NCBI GenBank assembly: GCA_026874595.1
Contig: CM049308.1
Span: 45,765,327-45,829,326 of the forward strand
Length of the DNA: 64,000 nucleotides
Direction of reading: 5' to 3'
From: Sipunculus nudus
Taxonomy: Eukaryota > Annelida > Sipuncula > Golfingiida > Sipunculidae
Positions 23,193-35,210 of this stretch are shown here, in pieces. The notes under the pieces are model-generated. The model worked only from the letters and a program-made list of their open reading frames with translations. It was not told the DNA's origin and made no database searches. How positions within the stretch are numbered: the stretch's first letter is position 1; each line of letters begins with the position of its first letter. Made by a program: the position numbers and the translations under genes.

Positions 23193-23894
23193 TAAAGTTG
23201 TGACTGTGCCTCCAACATGTATGATAATAGACGGGGCCCGGAGAGGCCGTCACGGACCGCTGCACACGCTGGCCGCCCACCGTAAGGACCCTGCCGCCAC
23301 TTGCGGCGACGGCACGTGTCTTCGTGGTATGGCGAAAAACGGCGCGAGATTTGCAGAACTAACAATGTGACCCCTGAATGTGACTGCGAGTGTCAGCCGC
23401 TATCCAGCGCTGCAAACCATGTGTCTGTAGCGTAAAAAATGACAGAATTAAAGGCATTTCTTTGAATGGTCACGTGTTCTCGTTTCACGAGAAACGGTGC
23501 GAGATATGACGAGACTTGCGATTGAATGGCTTAGAACTAGAGGGATGCTGTCTAACGGCAAAAACCAGACCTTTCTATCGCAAATATCAACAGAGATAGA
23601 AGCTGGAAAACTCCGAATTTTCAGATTGTCAAGTTTTACCCCAAAATTTGGTAACCATGGTAACGGCAGCACAAAGCAACATGTGCGAAGGGAAAAGCCA
23701 ATTTTCCTAGTTTCAGATACGACCAAAAAAATGGTGTCACGTTTAATATTTTTTGAGATATTGCAGAAAAATGATATGTTACAGTGTTTCAGGTACCACG
23801 CCCCCTGGTGGCTATTTAAAAAAAAATGAAAAACTGATTTCGAGATATTTATAAATAACACAAAATATATCAATTTCAAAGCCATTGTTAAAAA
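23193..23894 (+). repeat. CpG-rich cassette and Fam C body
   Basis: It begins TAAAGTTGTGACTG, like 32547, and continues with the CpG-rich cassette to about 23436 and GAGAT monomers. It includes X-box GTAACCATGGTAAC at 23651-23664 and the CTCF-like core CCACGCCCCCTGGTGGC at 23796-23812. Broken at 23895 by Fam A, it resumes at 31702. Confidence 0.75.
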
Positions 23895-24886
23895 CAAGGG
23901 ACCTATGGGTCACTGTGCTCAGCTGACGTTAACCTTGAAGGTAAAAATCTAAAATAATATCTAATGGAGATAAATTGTAAGAGGAAGAGGTAATAAAGGC
24001 CATGGTTGGTTTATATGATTGGTTTGTATTGATGAGCTAGAAATTGTTGCAAAAAATATTTTGTGACCTGACCATGTGTTTCCTAATGTTGAAACTAAAG
24101 CATGTGAGCAGTTTGTGAACAAATGATCTGTACTATTACCATGATCATTAGTTGGTTTTTCGATTAACTGTTGACATTTGAGTAGTTTACACATTTGTTC
24201 AGTTGAATCTATTTTTTTGCATAATAAATATTTTTAATTATATATGTATTTTTTTCATGAAATGTATACAGCTGAAATATAGCTAATTAACAACATAAAA
24301 CAGGGCAAACAAAGCCTGATCTCAAATTCTGCTGAGACAGAAAAATAATGAACAAATGTTTGTATTAAATCCTGATTTTTTATCACATTAATTATTTTCT
24401 AAATTTAAGTTTATATTTCTATACATTTCCAATTTAACATATATATCTGAATATAAAAGTTGATTCATAATTCTCAATTGCATCATCATAAATCTCAATC
24501 TTGTCAGATAACACCACATCATGCATACAAATGTTTATTTATTTTTTACCACAAAAATATATCTTTTAAATCTGCAAAACAATTAATATCTAAAAATAAT
24601 ACTTGATTTAGATTTCACAATTTTAATTGTGTCTTTATTTATCCGTAATGTGCTTCATATTTTATAATAATTTAAGCATACCGATGGGTTGATTTATATT
24701 TGTTAAAATCATTTAAAAGAAAATTGATTTCTTTAAAAATGCTACATTACACAACATTGCATCTTCTGGATTACACCTTTAATTATTTTTTCAAGGAAAG
24801 TTTTTGCATATCAGAGTGGAAACAGCATTACAATTATGGAGATACAGTGAAAACAATAACAATTACTGCATAACACTTGGGTTTGC

Positions 24887-24909
24887 GGGGGGGGGGGGGG
24901 GGGGGGGGG
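24887..24909 (+). repeat. G23 homopolymer run
   Basis: Twenty-three consecutive G's lie on the element sense strand in the first Fam A segment. The sister copy has an interrupted G tract at 36682-36708. Confidence 0.9.
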
Positions 24910-25440
24910 TGATTGGGGTGGTGATATGAGAATAACTGTACACCTGTCACAGCAGGGGATCTCCCCCAGTGACTGTAACAAATCAGAAACCCTGGCATAG
25001 CTGACTTCCAGTGACCTGGAGTGGGACCCTGCATCTGTAATCAAAGCAAGTGACTACAGAAAAACAAGGGACCTATGGGTCACGACGCTCAGCTGTTATA
25101 TATGATAAAAAAATATTATTTAGAAATGAGGCACATGCTGGTTTTGTGTGGTAATAAATATAAGCTGTATTATGAGTTGTTGTTTAGCTTATGTATGATT
25201 TTGATAGTACCTTTGGAGACAGGGAAGAGGATTGATTTCATTTATTTTATTAACAAATGGAGTACTACTGTCACACAGATTTTGACTTGGCCATATAACT
25301 TATAAGCAGAACATATAATATAAGAGTTTAACTATTTATTAAAAAAATTACAAATATTGTCCCAAATATAATTTTTATCAAGAGAATCATATGATTTTTA
25401 GCTCAGCTGACTGAAAGTCATCTGAGCTATAGCGATCACT

Positions 25441-25467
25441 CTTTGTCCGTCGTCCGTCTGTCTGTCC

Positions 25468-25498
<31 letters not shown>

Positions 25499-25502
25499 CG
25501 TT
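25441..25502 (+). repeat. (TCTG)n/(CCGT)n microsatellite
   Basis: An uninterrupted (TCTG)n block is flanked by TCCG variants, directly inside the Fam A 3' hairpin. The same position is (CGGA)n or (CCGT)n in other copies: 8100-8142, 31605-31655, 37192-37230, 46385-46420, 49249-49285. Confidence 0.85.
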
Positions 25503-28500
25503 AACCAGGCACAAATCGTAACCGCTAGAACTGGAATCTTCTTACTTGACATCCTGGGAGGTCCATGAAAAATCTCCTTGGAAACTAGAAATTAGGTCTC
25601 TGTTACCCATATCCTTCGAGCTATGGGGCCCCAAAGTACCCCCCAGAAAAGTCCAAAATTTCATACAAAAACTTCAATATCTCATTAACTACTTGACTGA
25701 TGGTCATGATTTTTGGCATACATATTGATCATGAGAGGTTCCATCAGTTCCTGAAGACTGGTGGCTCCACCTGTATTTTTCGATTTTTTACGAATTTTTT
25801 TCTCTATTTTTGAGACCTTTAAAAATGTGAACATCTGTTAACAAGGCACAAATCGTAATGACTGGACTTAGGATCTTCATTCTCGACACACTGAGAGACC
25901 TATGTAAAGTCTCCATGGAAACCAGAAATTAGGTCTCTGTTACCCATATCCTTCCAGCTGTGGGGCCCCAAACTACCCCCCAGAAAAGTAAAAAATTTCA
26001 AACAAAAACTTAATATCTCATTAAACACTTGACTGATGGTCATGATTTTTGTCATACATATTGATCATGAGATGTTCCATCAGTTCCTGCAGACTGGTGG
26101 CGCCACCTGTATCGTTCAATTTTTTACGAATTTTTTTCTCTATTTTTGAGACTTTTCAAAATGTAAACATCTGTTAACAAGGCACAAATCGTAAACACTG
26201 GACCTAGAATCTTCATTCTCGACACACTGAGAGACCTATGAAAAGTCTCCATGGAAACCAGAAATTAGGCCTCTGTTACCCATATTCTTCGAGCTATGGA
26301 GCCCCAAAGTACCCCCAAGAAAAGTAAAAAATTTCATACAAAAACTTCAATATCTCATTAACTACTTGACTGATGGTCATGATTTGTGGCATAACTATTG
26401 ATCATGAGATGTGTCATCACTTCCTGCAGACTTGTGGTGCCACCTTTATTGTTCGATTTTTTACAATTTTTCCTCTATTTTTGAGACCTTTAAGGATGCT
26501 GTCATCTGTTAGCATAGCACAAATTGTAACGACTGGACCTAGAATCTTCATTCTTGACACACTGAGAGGTCTATGAAAAATATCCTTGGAAACCAGAAAG
26601 TAGGTCTCTGTTAACCATATCCTTCGAGCTATGGGGCCCCAAAGTACCCCCCCCCCACCAGAGTAGTCAAAAATTGTATACAAAAACTTCAATATCTCAA
26701 TAACTACATCACTGATGGTCATGATTTTTGGCATACATATTGATTATGAAATGTTCCAACAGTTCCTGCAGACTTGTGGCGCCACCTGTATTGTTTGATT
26801 TTTTACAATTTTTTCCTCTATTTTTGAGACCTTTAACGATGCTGTCATCTGTTAACGTGGCACAAATCATAACCACTGGACCTAGAATCTTCATTCTCGA
26901 CACACTGAGAGACCTATGAAAAGTCTCCATGGAAATCAAAATATGGTCTCTGTTACCCATATTCTTCGAGCTATGGAGCCCTAAAGTACCCCCAAGAAAA
27001 GTAAAAAATTTCATACAAAAACTTCAATATCTCATTAACTACTTGAATGATGGTCATGATTTGTGGCATAACTATTGATCATGAGATGTGTCATCTATTC
27101 CTGCAGACTGGTGGCGCCACCTGTATCGTTTGACTTTTTACGATTTTTTCCTCTATTTTTGAGACCTTTAAGGATGCTGTCATCTGTTAGCATGGCACAA
27201 ATAGTAACGACTGGACCTAGAATCTTCATTCTCAACACACTAGAAGACCTATGAGAAGTCTCCATGGAAACCAGAAATTAGGTCTCTGTTACCCATATCC
27301 TTCGAGCTATGGGGCCCCAAAGTACCCCCCAGAGTAGTCAAAAATTTCATACAAAAACTTCAATATCTCAATAACTACATCACTGATGGTCATGATTTTT
27401 GGCATACATATTGATTATGAGATGTTCCATCAGTTCCTGCAGACTGGTGGCGCCACCTATGTTATCTATCAAGAGGGTACAAATTGCAACAACTGGACCT
27501 AGAAACTTCATTCTTGTCATGCAAGGAGGCCCATGAAGAGTGCCTGTGGAAACTTGAAATTAGGTCTCTGTTACCCATATCCTTCAAGCTATAGGACTCT
27601 GAAGTATCCCTCAGAATAATGGACAATTTGATACAAAAGCTGAAGTATCTGAACAACTAATAGGGAGATCATCATGATTCTTTGCATGGATATTGACCAT
27701 TAAGTGTTTTTAGCTCAGCTGACTGTAAGTCATCTGAAGTATCCCTCAGAATAATGGACAATTTGATACAAAAGCTCAAGTATCTAAACAACTATTGCAG
27801 TGATCACCATGATTCTTTGCATGGATATTGATCATGGAATGTGTCATCAGTTTCTGCAGTATGGTGGCGCCACCTGTATTTTTTTTATTTTTACGAATTT
27901 TTTTCTCTATTTTTGAGACCTCATAAGATGCGGTCATCTGTTAACAGTGCACAAATCGTAACAACTGGACCTAGAATCTTCTCTCTTGACATGCTGAGAG
28001 GCCCATGAAAAGTTTCCTTAAAAACTTGAAATTAGGTCTCTGTTACCCATAACCTCTGAGCTATGGGGCTCCGAAGTACCCCCCAGAATAATGGAAAATT
28101 TGATACAAAAGCTCAAGTATCTGAACAATTATTATATTGATCACCATGATTCTTTGCATGGATATTGATCATGAAATGTTTCATCAGTTTCTGCATTCTG
28201 GTGGCGCCACCTGTATTTTTTCAATTTTTAGCTCAGCTGCTGAAAGTCATCTGAGCTGTAGGGATCACCTTTTGTCCGTCATCCGTCTGGCCATCCAGGC
28301 GTCTGTCTGTTAACAGGGCACAAATCGTAACCGCTAGACCGGGAATCTTCTTACTTGAAATCCTGGGAGGTCTATGGAAATTCTCCTTGTAAACCTGGTA
28401 TTAGGTCACTGTGACCTATATTCTTCGAGCTATGGGGTTCTGAAGTACCCCCCAGAATAATGCAAAATTTAATACAAAAGCTCAAGTATCTGAACTGATG

Positions 28501-29300
28501 CATTAATCACCATGATTCTAAATGCATGGATATTGTTCATGGAGTGTTTCATCAATTTCTGGAGATTGGTGGCGCCACCTATATTTTAATTATTTTTTAC
28601 GATTTTTTTTCTCTACTTTTGTGATCTTTAAACATTTGGTCATCTGTAAACAGGGCACAAATCATAATGACTGGACCTAGAATCTTCTGTCCTCACCTCC
28701 AGGGAAGCCCATAAAAGGTCTACATGGAAACCCGAAATAAGGTCCCTGTTACCCATATTCTGTGAGCTATGGGGCTCTGAAGTACCCCCCAGAATAAAGA
28801 TTTGGTCATATATTATTAACAGGACACAAATCATAATGACTGGACCTAGAATCTTCTGTCCTCACCTCCAGGGAAGCCCATAAAAGGTCTACATGGAAAC
28901 CCGAAATAAGGTCCCTGTTACCCATATCCTTCATGCTCTGGGGCTCCGAAGTACTCCCCAGAATAAAGATTTGGTCATCTGTTAACAGAGCACAAATTAT
29001 AATGACTTGACCTAGAATCTCCTTTCTTGATATGCTGGGAGGCCCCTGAAAAGTCTTCTTGTGCACCTGAAATTACATCTCTGTTACCCATATCCTTCAT
29101 CCTATGCGGCTTTGAAATACCCCCCAGAATAAACATTTGGATTTGTTAACAGGGCACAAATCATAATAACTGGACCTAGAATTTTATTTTTTGACATGCT
29201 GGGAGACCCCTGAAAAGTCATCTTGTAAACCTTGAAAATAGGTGTCTGTTACCCATAGCCTTCATGCTACAGAGCTCCATAGTACCCCAATGAATATTGG
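25503..29300 (-). repeat. ~337-bp Fam A tandem array
   Basis: About eleven units, younger on the left and diverging to the right. Each carries 'tcgtaac..ctggacctagaatctt', 'ggtctctgttacccatatcc' and one GGTGGCGCCACC palindrome or variant (for example 26096-26107 and 27110-27121, 3 x 338 bp apart). Spurious ORFs of up to 105 codons recur with the unit but are interrupted in most copies. Confidence 0.8.
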
Positions 29301-29424
29301 ATGATTTTATACAAAAGGTCAAGTTTGGAAAAAGTATTTCATTCAAATTTGACATTCAGATGATAAAATTACTTTTGTCAATGTCTTCCTGGTCAGCTGA
29401 GCGTCATGACCCCTGGGTCACTTG

Positions 29425-31701
29425 TTTAAAATGAAATATAACTGATATGATTATTAAAATAATATTAAAGAATATATTCATGAATGCATTCATGAATACA
29501 TTTTGAAAGTATTTGCACGAGTATTCATATACTTTCATTTTTACCTGAATTCCCATTCTTTATGCAAGAAATTTTATAATGGAGTACATAATCATATTCG
29601 TATTTAAATACAATTACAAAGTATTCGCACCATGTCTGGTATTTATTCAGTTTTCACCAAACAATGATGTTGAGAATCCAGAATATACAAAATTCACACA
29701 TTTAAATAATGATCATCAGTACCTGGTTTTATGGCTTTTATTTATATTAAAAAATAACTGTAAAAAATTCATTTTGGACTAATTTCACATCAATGTACAC
29801 ACTAGACAAAGTAGGAATCTAGATTAATATTATTAACTGCATCTTTGTCTATCATTAATTTCCTTCATATAATCCTTAATGATTAGTAATGAATAATATG
29901 ATTTACTTCTTTATCATTAAAAATGAACTGAAAAATGCCATAGGTGACTGCATGGTGTTATTTGGAATATGTGACATTCTACCCATCGATACAAGATTCT
30001 TATATCATCAGAAACTGCAAGTTAATTTCCTGTTATTATAAACTAACAAATTCCTTTTCTATTTTTCTTTAATTTGTTATTAAAAACCAATAAAAATTTA
30101 TTAATTTATTGTTTATTGTTATGTTGTTGGTTAAAACTACTAGATGAGTTGGGTTGAACACCTGGATCAACTGTGGCTGGCCATAAGCTGCCTGGATTCT
30201 CCCCTCAAGCGTGCATAATTTGATGAAAGGTCAACAAGGTCAACATACAGGTGACTCAAGAGGGGCTGGAGAGAGCCAAAGTCTGACCGGGTCTCATAAA
30301 AAACATTAATAAAAGCTACAATATTTGGCAAATTTCTTTCAGCTTTCTAAACTAAAAAGCTGAAATCCTTATGTGTGCATGATATAAAAATTATATCATC
30401 AGTGCTCACGGGAAACAAACGTGCCATGGTCACAGTTGGGCAAAATTTAAGGTACTAATTTTATATTTATACTAATAACTTATAAAATTTGAAAAATTCA
30501 GAACTATTGTGGGTATTCAATTGAATCTTGATTAAATAATGTTACATCCCTGACAAAAAAGATCTCTAGCTTCAGCAATGCCCTTGTTAAGGGAGTAAAT
30601 ATATTTCTTGATTTTTTACAAAGTGCATTATGTTTGGGCCCATAACTTAAAAAAAATACATAATACTGACATCATTTCTGGCATGTGCATAGTGAATGTA
30701 TAGAAAAATATGTATATTATATATGATCAAAGTCAGATCAGTGGTTTTGATATTAGGCAGTCTTAAAGTGTAACATTGGGTTTTTAATGGAAAAATGAAG
30801 TTTTTCATTGATATCTCGAAGGAATTAAGTCCAAGTGACCAAATTCTTGGCATGGTAGGGGATTTTGGAGAAATCTAACTGTTTGCCAAATTTAAAGAAC
30901 TTAGAGCTGAAGCTCGGGAGCTGAGCTCTAGCAAACTGCATAACACTAGCAATATGTGACATGGTGCTTGAAAACTTCAATAAAATCTACAGTTTTTGAT
31001 CAACTGGTTTCAAATATTTGGTTTTAACAGTTGAAATGCTAACAAAAACATGCTGTGAAAATTAAATCCACAGCAGTTACAGCAGAAAAACGTGCCATGG
31101 TCAAAGTTGGGCAAAATTTAGGGTACCAATTTTTTATTTTTGCTAATATTTTAAAAAATTTAAAAGATTTTGATCTAATTTTGGGTATACAATTTAATTT
31201 TGATTAATAAAAGTAATATTACTGGAAAAAAAGTGCTTAGCTTTAACAAGTTTTGTGTTAAGTGATAAAATTTTCTTTCCTGATTATTTACAAAATGCAT
31301 TATGTTTGGGCCCATAACTTTTTTAAATTAAATAATACAGACTTAATTTCTGGCATGTACATAGGAATTATATAGAGGATTATTTATAGGAAATATGAGG
31401 AAAAACAGATGAGTGGTTTTGATATTAGGCAGTCCTAAAGTGTGAAAATAGGTTTTTAATAAAAAATTGAGGTTTTTCCTTAATTTCTCAAAGGAATGAA
31501 GTCGCAAAGACCCAGTTTTCGGCTTGGTAGGAGATCTTGGGGACATCTAACATTATGCTGAATTTTGGATTCCTAGGTCTTACGGTTTCAAAACGTGCCA
31601 CATCTACGGACGGACGGACGGACGGACGGACGGACAGATGGACGGACGACGGACAATGGACCACGACTATAGCTCAGATGACTTATAGTCAGCTGAGCTA
31701 A
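29425..31701 (+). repeat. Fam A body and 3' end (right part of composite)
   Basis: It is the continuation of 25065-25397 after the nested element. It matches 47041-49332 throughout: 'gaatgcattcatgaatacatt' near 29480, 'atgttgttggttaaaactactagatgagttggg' near 30120, and 'tgtttgggcccataactt' at 30630 and 31305. It ends in (CGGA)n and the hairpin. No gene is seen. Confidence 0.75.
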
Positions 31702-32546
31702 AAATGCAACCTGTAGGTCATATTTAATGAAATCTCGAAGACTCTCGTTTGACGAGAAACGGTGCGAGATTTTGCAAGATTTTTGATTGGATCACTGAGA
31801 ACTCACCAAGGGCTACAAGATGCAAAAAAATTGACCTCTCCAGCATAAAAACTGACAGAGTTAGAAGCTGAAAACTGCATATTTTCAAAATTCAAAAGTT
31901 TTACCCCAAAAATAGAGAAATCTGGCAATAGCGCACTTTGGCACCCATGCGCAAAAATAAGCCCATGGACCCCAGTTGAAGGTGCTGTGATGGAAATGGC
32001 CCAATGTTTAATAGTTCTGGAGGTATAGCACCAAAACAAATTTTCATGTTTTTTCATCTGCAACGCCCCCTGGCAGCCATTTCCAAAATCTGAAAAAACA
32101 ACTTCGAGATATTCTTGTGTTACATAAAATATCTCTGAATCAGTACGATTGCTGCAAATTTGAAAAATATCACGAAATCCAATGATTCCTCCCCAAAAAA
32201 TGTAACCATGGTAACGGCAAATTTAAGTAAGCTACATGTCAAAAGAAAGGCCAGGTGATGACGAAAAAAAATGAGCTATTACAGAAGTGGATAAGCCTAT
32301 TTATGGCGAAGTTATAGTGCAAAAACCGTTAACCATACCTGTCGTGACCTTGACCCTTGACCTTGGAGCAATGTTGACCAAAAACAATAGGCTTCTTGCA
32401 TTTTTGATTATCTATAAAGTGTGTAAGTTTGAAAGTGATTGGTGCAAAATTGAGACCTGTAGAGAGATGACAGACAAACAGACAAACAGACAGACATCCG
32501 CGACTGACCAACCAGCTTGCGAAAATCGAAGATTTCCGGCAAGCAA
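31702..32546 (+). repeat. Fam C unit resumed, with 3' hairpin
   Basis: It continues the copy broken at 23894 and ends with hairpin 32516-32543 plus CAA. X-box GTAACCATGGTAAC lies at 32202-32215 and TGACCTTGACCCTTGACC from 32345. Together 23193-23894 and 31702-32546 form one ~1.55-kb Fam C macro-unit. Confidence 0.75.
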
Positions 32547-33100
32547 TAAAGTTGTGACTGTGCCTCCAACATGTATGATAATAGACGGGGCCCGGAGAGG
32601 CCGTCACGGACCGCTGCACACGCCGGCTGCCCACCGTAAGGACCCTGCCGCCGCTTGCGGCAACGGCACGTGTCTTCGTGGAATGGCGAAAAACGGCGCG
32701 AGATTTGACGAGACTAACAATGTGACCCCTGAATGTGACTGCGAGTGTCAGCCGCTATCCAGCGCTGCAAACCATGTGTCTGTAGCGTAAAAAATGACAG
32801 AATTACAGGCATTTCTTTGAATGGTCACGTGTTCTCGTTTCACGAGAAACGGTGCGAGATATGACGAGACTTGCGACTGAATGGCTTAGAACTAGAGTGA
32901 TGCTGTCTAACAGCAAAAACCAGACCTTTCTATCGCAAATATCAACAGAGATAGAAGCTGGAAAACTCCGAATTTTCAGATTGTCAAGTTTTACCCCAAA
33001 ATTTGGTAACCATGGTAACGGCAGCACAAAGCAACATGTGCGAAGGGATAAGCCAATGTTCCTAGTTTCAGATACGACCAAAAAAATGGTGTCGAAGATT
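32547..33100 (+). repeat. Next Fam C macro-unit, truncated
   Basis: It begins with the same TAAAGTTGTGACTG and CpG-rich cassette as 23193, and runs through X-box GTAACCATGGTAAC (33006-33019). It then jumps to hairpin repeats. The 167-codon frame over 32287-32790 joins the end of one unit to the cassette of the next and is not taken as a gene. Confidence 0.7.
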
Positions 33101-33215
33101 TCCGGCAAGCAACAAACATACGGAACTGACCAACATACTTGCAGAAATCTTTGATTCCGGCAAGTAACAAACAAACATACGGAACTGACCAACATACTTG
33201 CCGAAATCTTTGGCA
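33101..33215 (+). repeat. Short direct repeats of the Fam C 3' hairpin arm
   Basis: Two to three ~70-bp copies of 'cggaactgaccaacatacttgc' plus hairpin arm and CAA. They mark a decayed tandem of Fam C 3' ends. Confidence 0.6.
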
Positions 33216-34240
33216 GTTTCTCAACCTATTTAAAGATACAGACACAATCTTGGCCTGTTGGTAAAACTGTTTAAACATACTGAAAGACTTTGGCTAAAAT
33301 GTTTTTTTTTTTCAAGCTGACATATTCATAAACTTTTTATAAAAATATCTAGAATGATAAAAGATGCAGTCCTTTTATTGTTAAAGGTCCAATAATTCTT
33401 CCAAAAATCATTCAAGTAAACTTGAACAAAAGCCACCTATGAATAATTTTTGTTCAATGTTACAGAAGTTATAAATGAAACAATAATTTTGTAGAAGAAC
33501 AGTTTTGCAGTCTTCAGTTTGAAATAGACATAAAAATGGCCATAAGACCAACTTAAACTTTTCTGATATTATTGAAAGAACCATGTCCTAGTATAGTTCT
33601 TTTGAAAAATTGAACGATTCAACTTGAAAGTTTCATCAAAAACATTTTAAGCTGAAAGAGGCTAAAATTGTGAGGTTTTGCCCATAAAAAAACAGGTCTA
33701 TGTAGGTGGCACCACAAAATCTGCAATTTCAAATATGAGTCATGTGACCATCATTTGCACAATACTTGGTAATGCTAGCTTCTGTCATTTCTGAGATTAC
33801 TATGTCAACTGGTATGCTAACTTGGCCAAATGACTGTTCAAATTCATGTAACTCCACTAAAATTCATCAAATGCAAACCATTTGAATAAACTTGAGAGGG
33901 CTTGCCTCTGGGATCATTTCTGTAAATATTGAACAATTTTGCTGGACCGTTTACAAGAAGACTTTTAAAAGTTTTTCAGCTTTTTCCCTATAATATCTAA
34001 GTATCTAAGCAAAAAAAATAAGCAAATCAATTAAAATAAGGTGACAGATTATGGCATAAAATCTGGGGATGGTAGCTCCTGCTATTCCTGAGAAATTATG
34101 GGTTAATGTACAGATGACCAATGACACCCGTACAAAAAAAGGTCAATGCAAGTGACACCACCAATACCTGAATTTCATATATGACTCGTGACTGGCATAA
34201 AATTTGGTGATGATAGCTCTGGCCATTTCTGAGACTGTCA
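33216..34240 (+). repeat. Fam B body fragment
   Basis: It matches 2001-2692, 49930-50780 and 63380-64000. It is AT-rich, with no coding evidence and no intact Fam B end. Confidence 0.65.
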
Positions 34241-34857
34241 TTTTAGCTAAAAATACAGGTGGTGCCACCACTTTTCTGGAACTGACAAAACTAGTCATGT
34301 TCAATATTCAAGTCAAGTTTCATGACAATCCATGCATTAATTATCAAGTTATTGGAGGTTTTGTATCAAATTTTTTATTATTTTGGGGGTTACTTACAAG
34401 CCCCATAGCTTGAAGGATATAGGTCACAGTGACCTCATTTCAGGTATCCAAGGAGATTTTTTATGAACCTTCAGGGGTTTTCAGTTACAGGCTTCTAGGT
34501 TCAGCAGTTATGATTTGTGCCCTGCTAACAGACGACCAGACGGCCAGACCCACGGACCGCCAGACAGACGAAGGACAAAGCGCCATACCTATACCTCAGA
34601 TGACTTACAGTCAGCTAAGCTAAAAACAATAGGTTTCAAGGGAAAATTGAGGATTTTCCTTAAATTCTTAAAGCAACAAAGTCGCAGTGACCCAGTTAAA
34701 GATTTGGTAGTAGAACTTTGGGAAATTTTACTCTATGTTGAATTTTTATTTGTAGGTCTAATGATTTCAAAATATGCCAGTCTAACGGACATTCAGATGG
34801 ATAGACGGACAAAGGACCATAACTATAGCTCAGATGAATAATAGTCAGCTGAGCTAA
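34241..34857 (+). mobile_element. Two Fam A 3' segments in tandem
   Basis: The first is one ~337-bp unit ending in an imperfect hairpin and CTAA at 34620-34623. The second carries a 'gatagacggacaaaggaccat' tract and ends in a hairpin with CTAA at 34854-34857. Both are plus-oriented and 5'-truncated. Confidence 0.65.
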
Positions 34858-35210
34858 AATATGGGCATTCATGTCACAAAAAGGGGCTGTAACGGTACTC
34901 ACCACTTGTGTACATTGGAACTGTGGGGGTTCAGCTGCAGGGCTTGCTTTGCACATTCACTAGCCTGGTAGACTAGTGTCTTTTTTTCTTCATCATATCC
35001 TTTGCCTCCTGCTATCTGGGATACCATGTACATGGCTTTGGATAGGCGCCACAGGAAGTCGGAATCCTTTTGGTACTGTATAATCAAATGATTTTTTTTA
35101 CTGCAGAAACCATTTTTAGACAAAGAATATTATTATATCAATTACCTGTTAATCTGCTTCTCGAAAGAAATCTTAAATTAATGTTAATCAAGATGGCCCA
35201 TGTTCAATTA
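34858..35210. other. Single-copy island around the RMDN exon
   Basis: This is the only stretch of the middle of the window that I cannot match to another part of it. It begins right after a Fam A 3' end (CTAA at 34854-34857), only 45 bp from the exon donor site. It ends about 135 bp beyond the acceptor, where a Fam A-like AGCTCAGCTGA remnant and a minisatellite begin. The flanks of the exon are AT-rich intron. Confidence 0.6.
34903..35075 (-). CDS. RMDN1: Internal exon of an RMDN/FAM82-family protein (regulator of microtubule dynamics), closest to RMDN1
   Basis: The 173-bp exon lies on the minus strand. Its acceptor reads ATTATACAG before codon TAC at 35075, and its donor is CACAAGTG/GTGAGT with the last exon base at 34903. 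It encodes 57 whole codons plus TG of a Trp codon (entry phase 0, exit phase 2). Recognisable family features in order are FLWRLSKAMY near the start, DEEKKTLVYQASECAKQAL in the middle, and NVHK followed by the split W codon, which is the family HKW signature. Known biology of the family: TPR-like helical repeats; vertebrate members associate with microtubules and with mitochondria or ER contacts. The conserved N-terminal half and the C-terminal helices must lie on other exons, upstream at higher and downstream at lower coordinates; none was recognised here. Reading the exon as an ATG-started ORF from 35123 would run through the acceptor and is less likely. RMDN1 versus RMDN2/3 is not certain. 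Confidence 0.85.

Larger units (their letters stand above)
25398..29424 (-). mobile_element. Nested Fam A element carrying the ~337-bp array
   Basis: The 3' end is on the left: TTAGCTCAG at 25398 with hairpin. The 5' end is on the right: GCTCAGCTGA-type sequence inverted, palindrome, then CTTG at 29421-29424. The empty site occurs at about 38711-38735 (ATGATTTTTTAAAATAAAAT): three T's of its six remain on each side. It is the clearest boundary proof for Fam A. No ORF of note. Confidence 0.85.
23895..31701 (+). mobile_element. Composite Fam A insertion with two 5' ends
   Basis: The left end is CAAG at 23895 with a Fam A head; the right end is CTAA at 31698-31701 after the hairpin and a (CGGA)n tract. 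The uninterrupted site is at 17961-17990 (CCATTGTTAAAAAAATGCAA): four A's remain to the left here and three to the right. A second Fam A head (CAAG at 25065) lies inside. From it to the right end the element matches the complete copy 46699-49332, apart from the nested 25398-29424. The segment 23895-25064 matches 35699-36860. Confidence 0.75.

Noticed and set aside
24811-25044. Poly-proline ORFs
   Set aside because: They are translations of the G23 homopolymer on the minus strand.
32287-32790. 167-codon ORF, one of the longest in the window
   Set aside because: It runs from a Fam C 3' segment through the (CAGA)n tract and hairpin into the CpG-rich cassette of the next unit. The other copies are frameshifted or separated, so it is a repeat junction frame.
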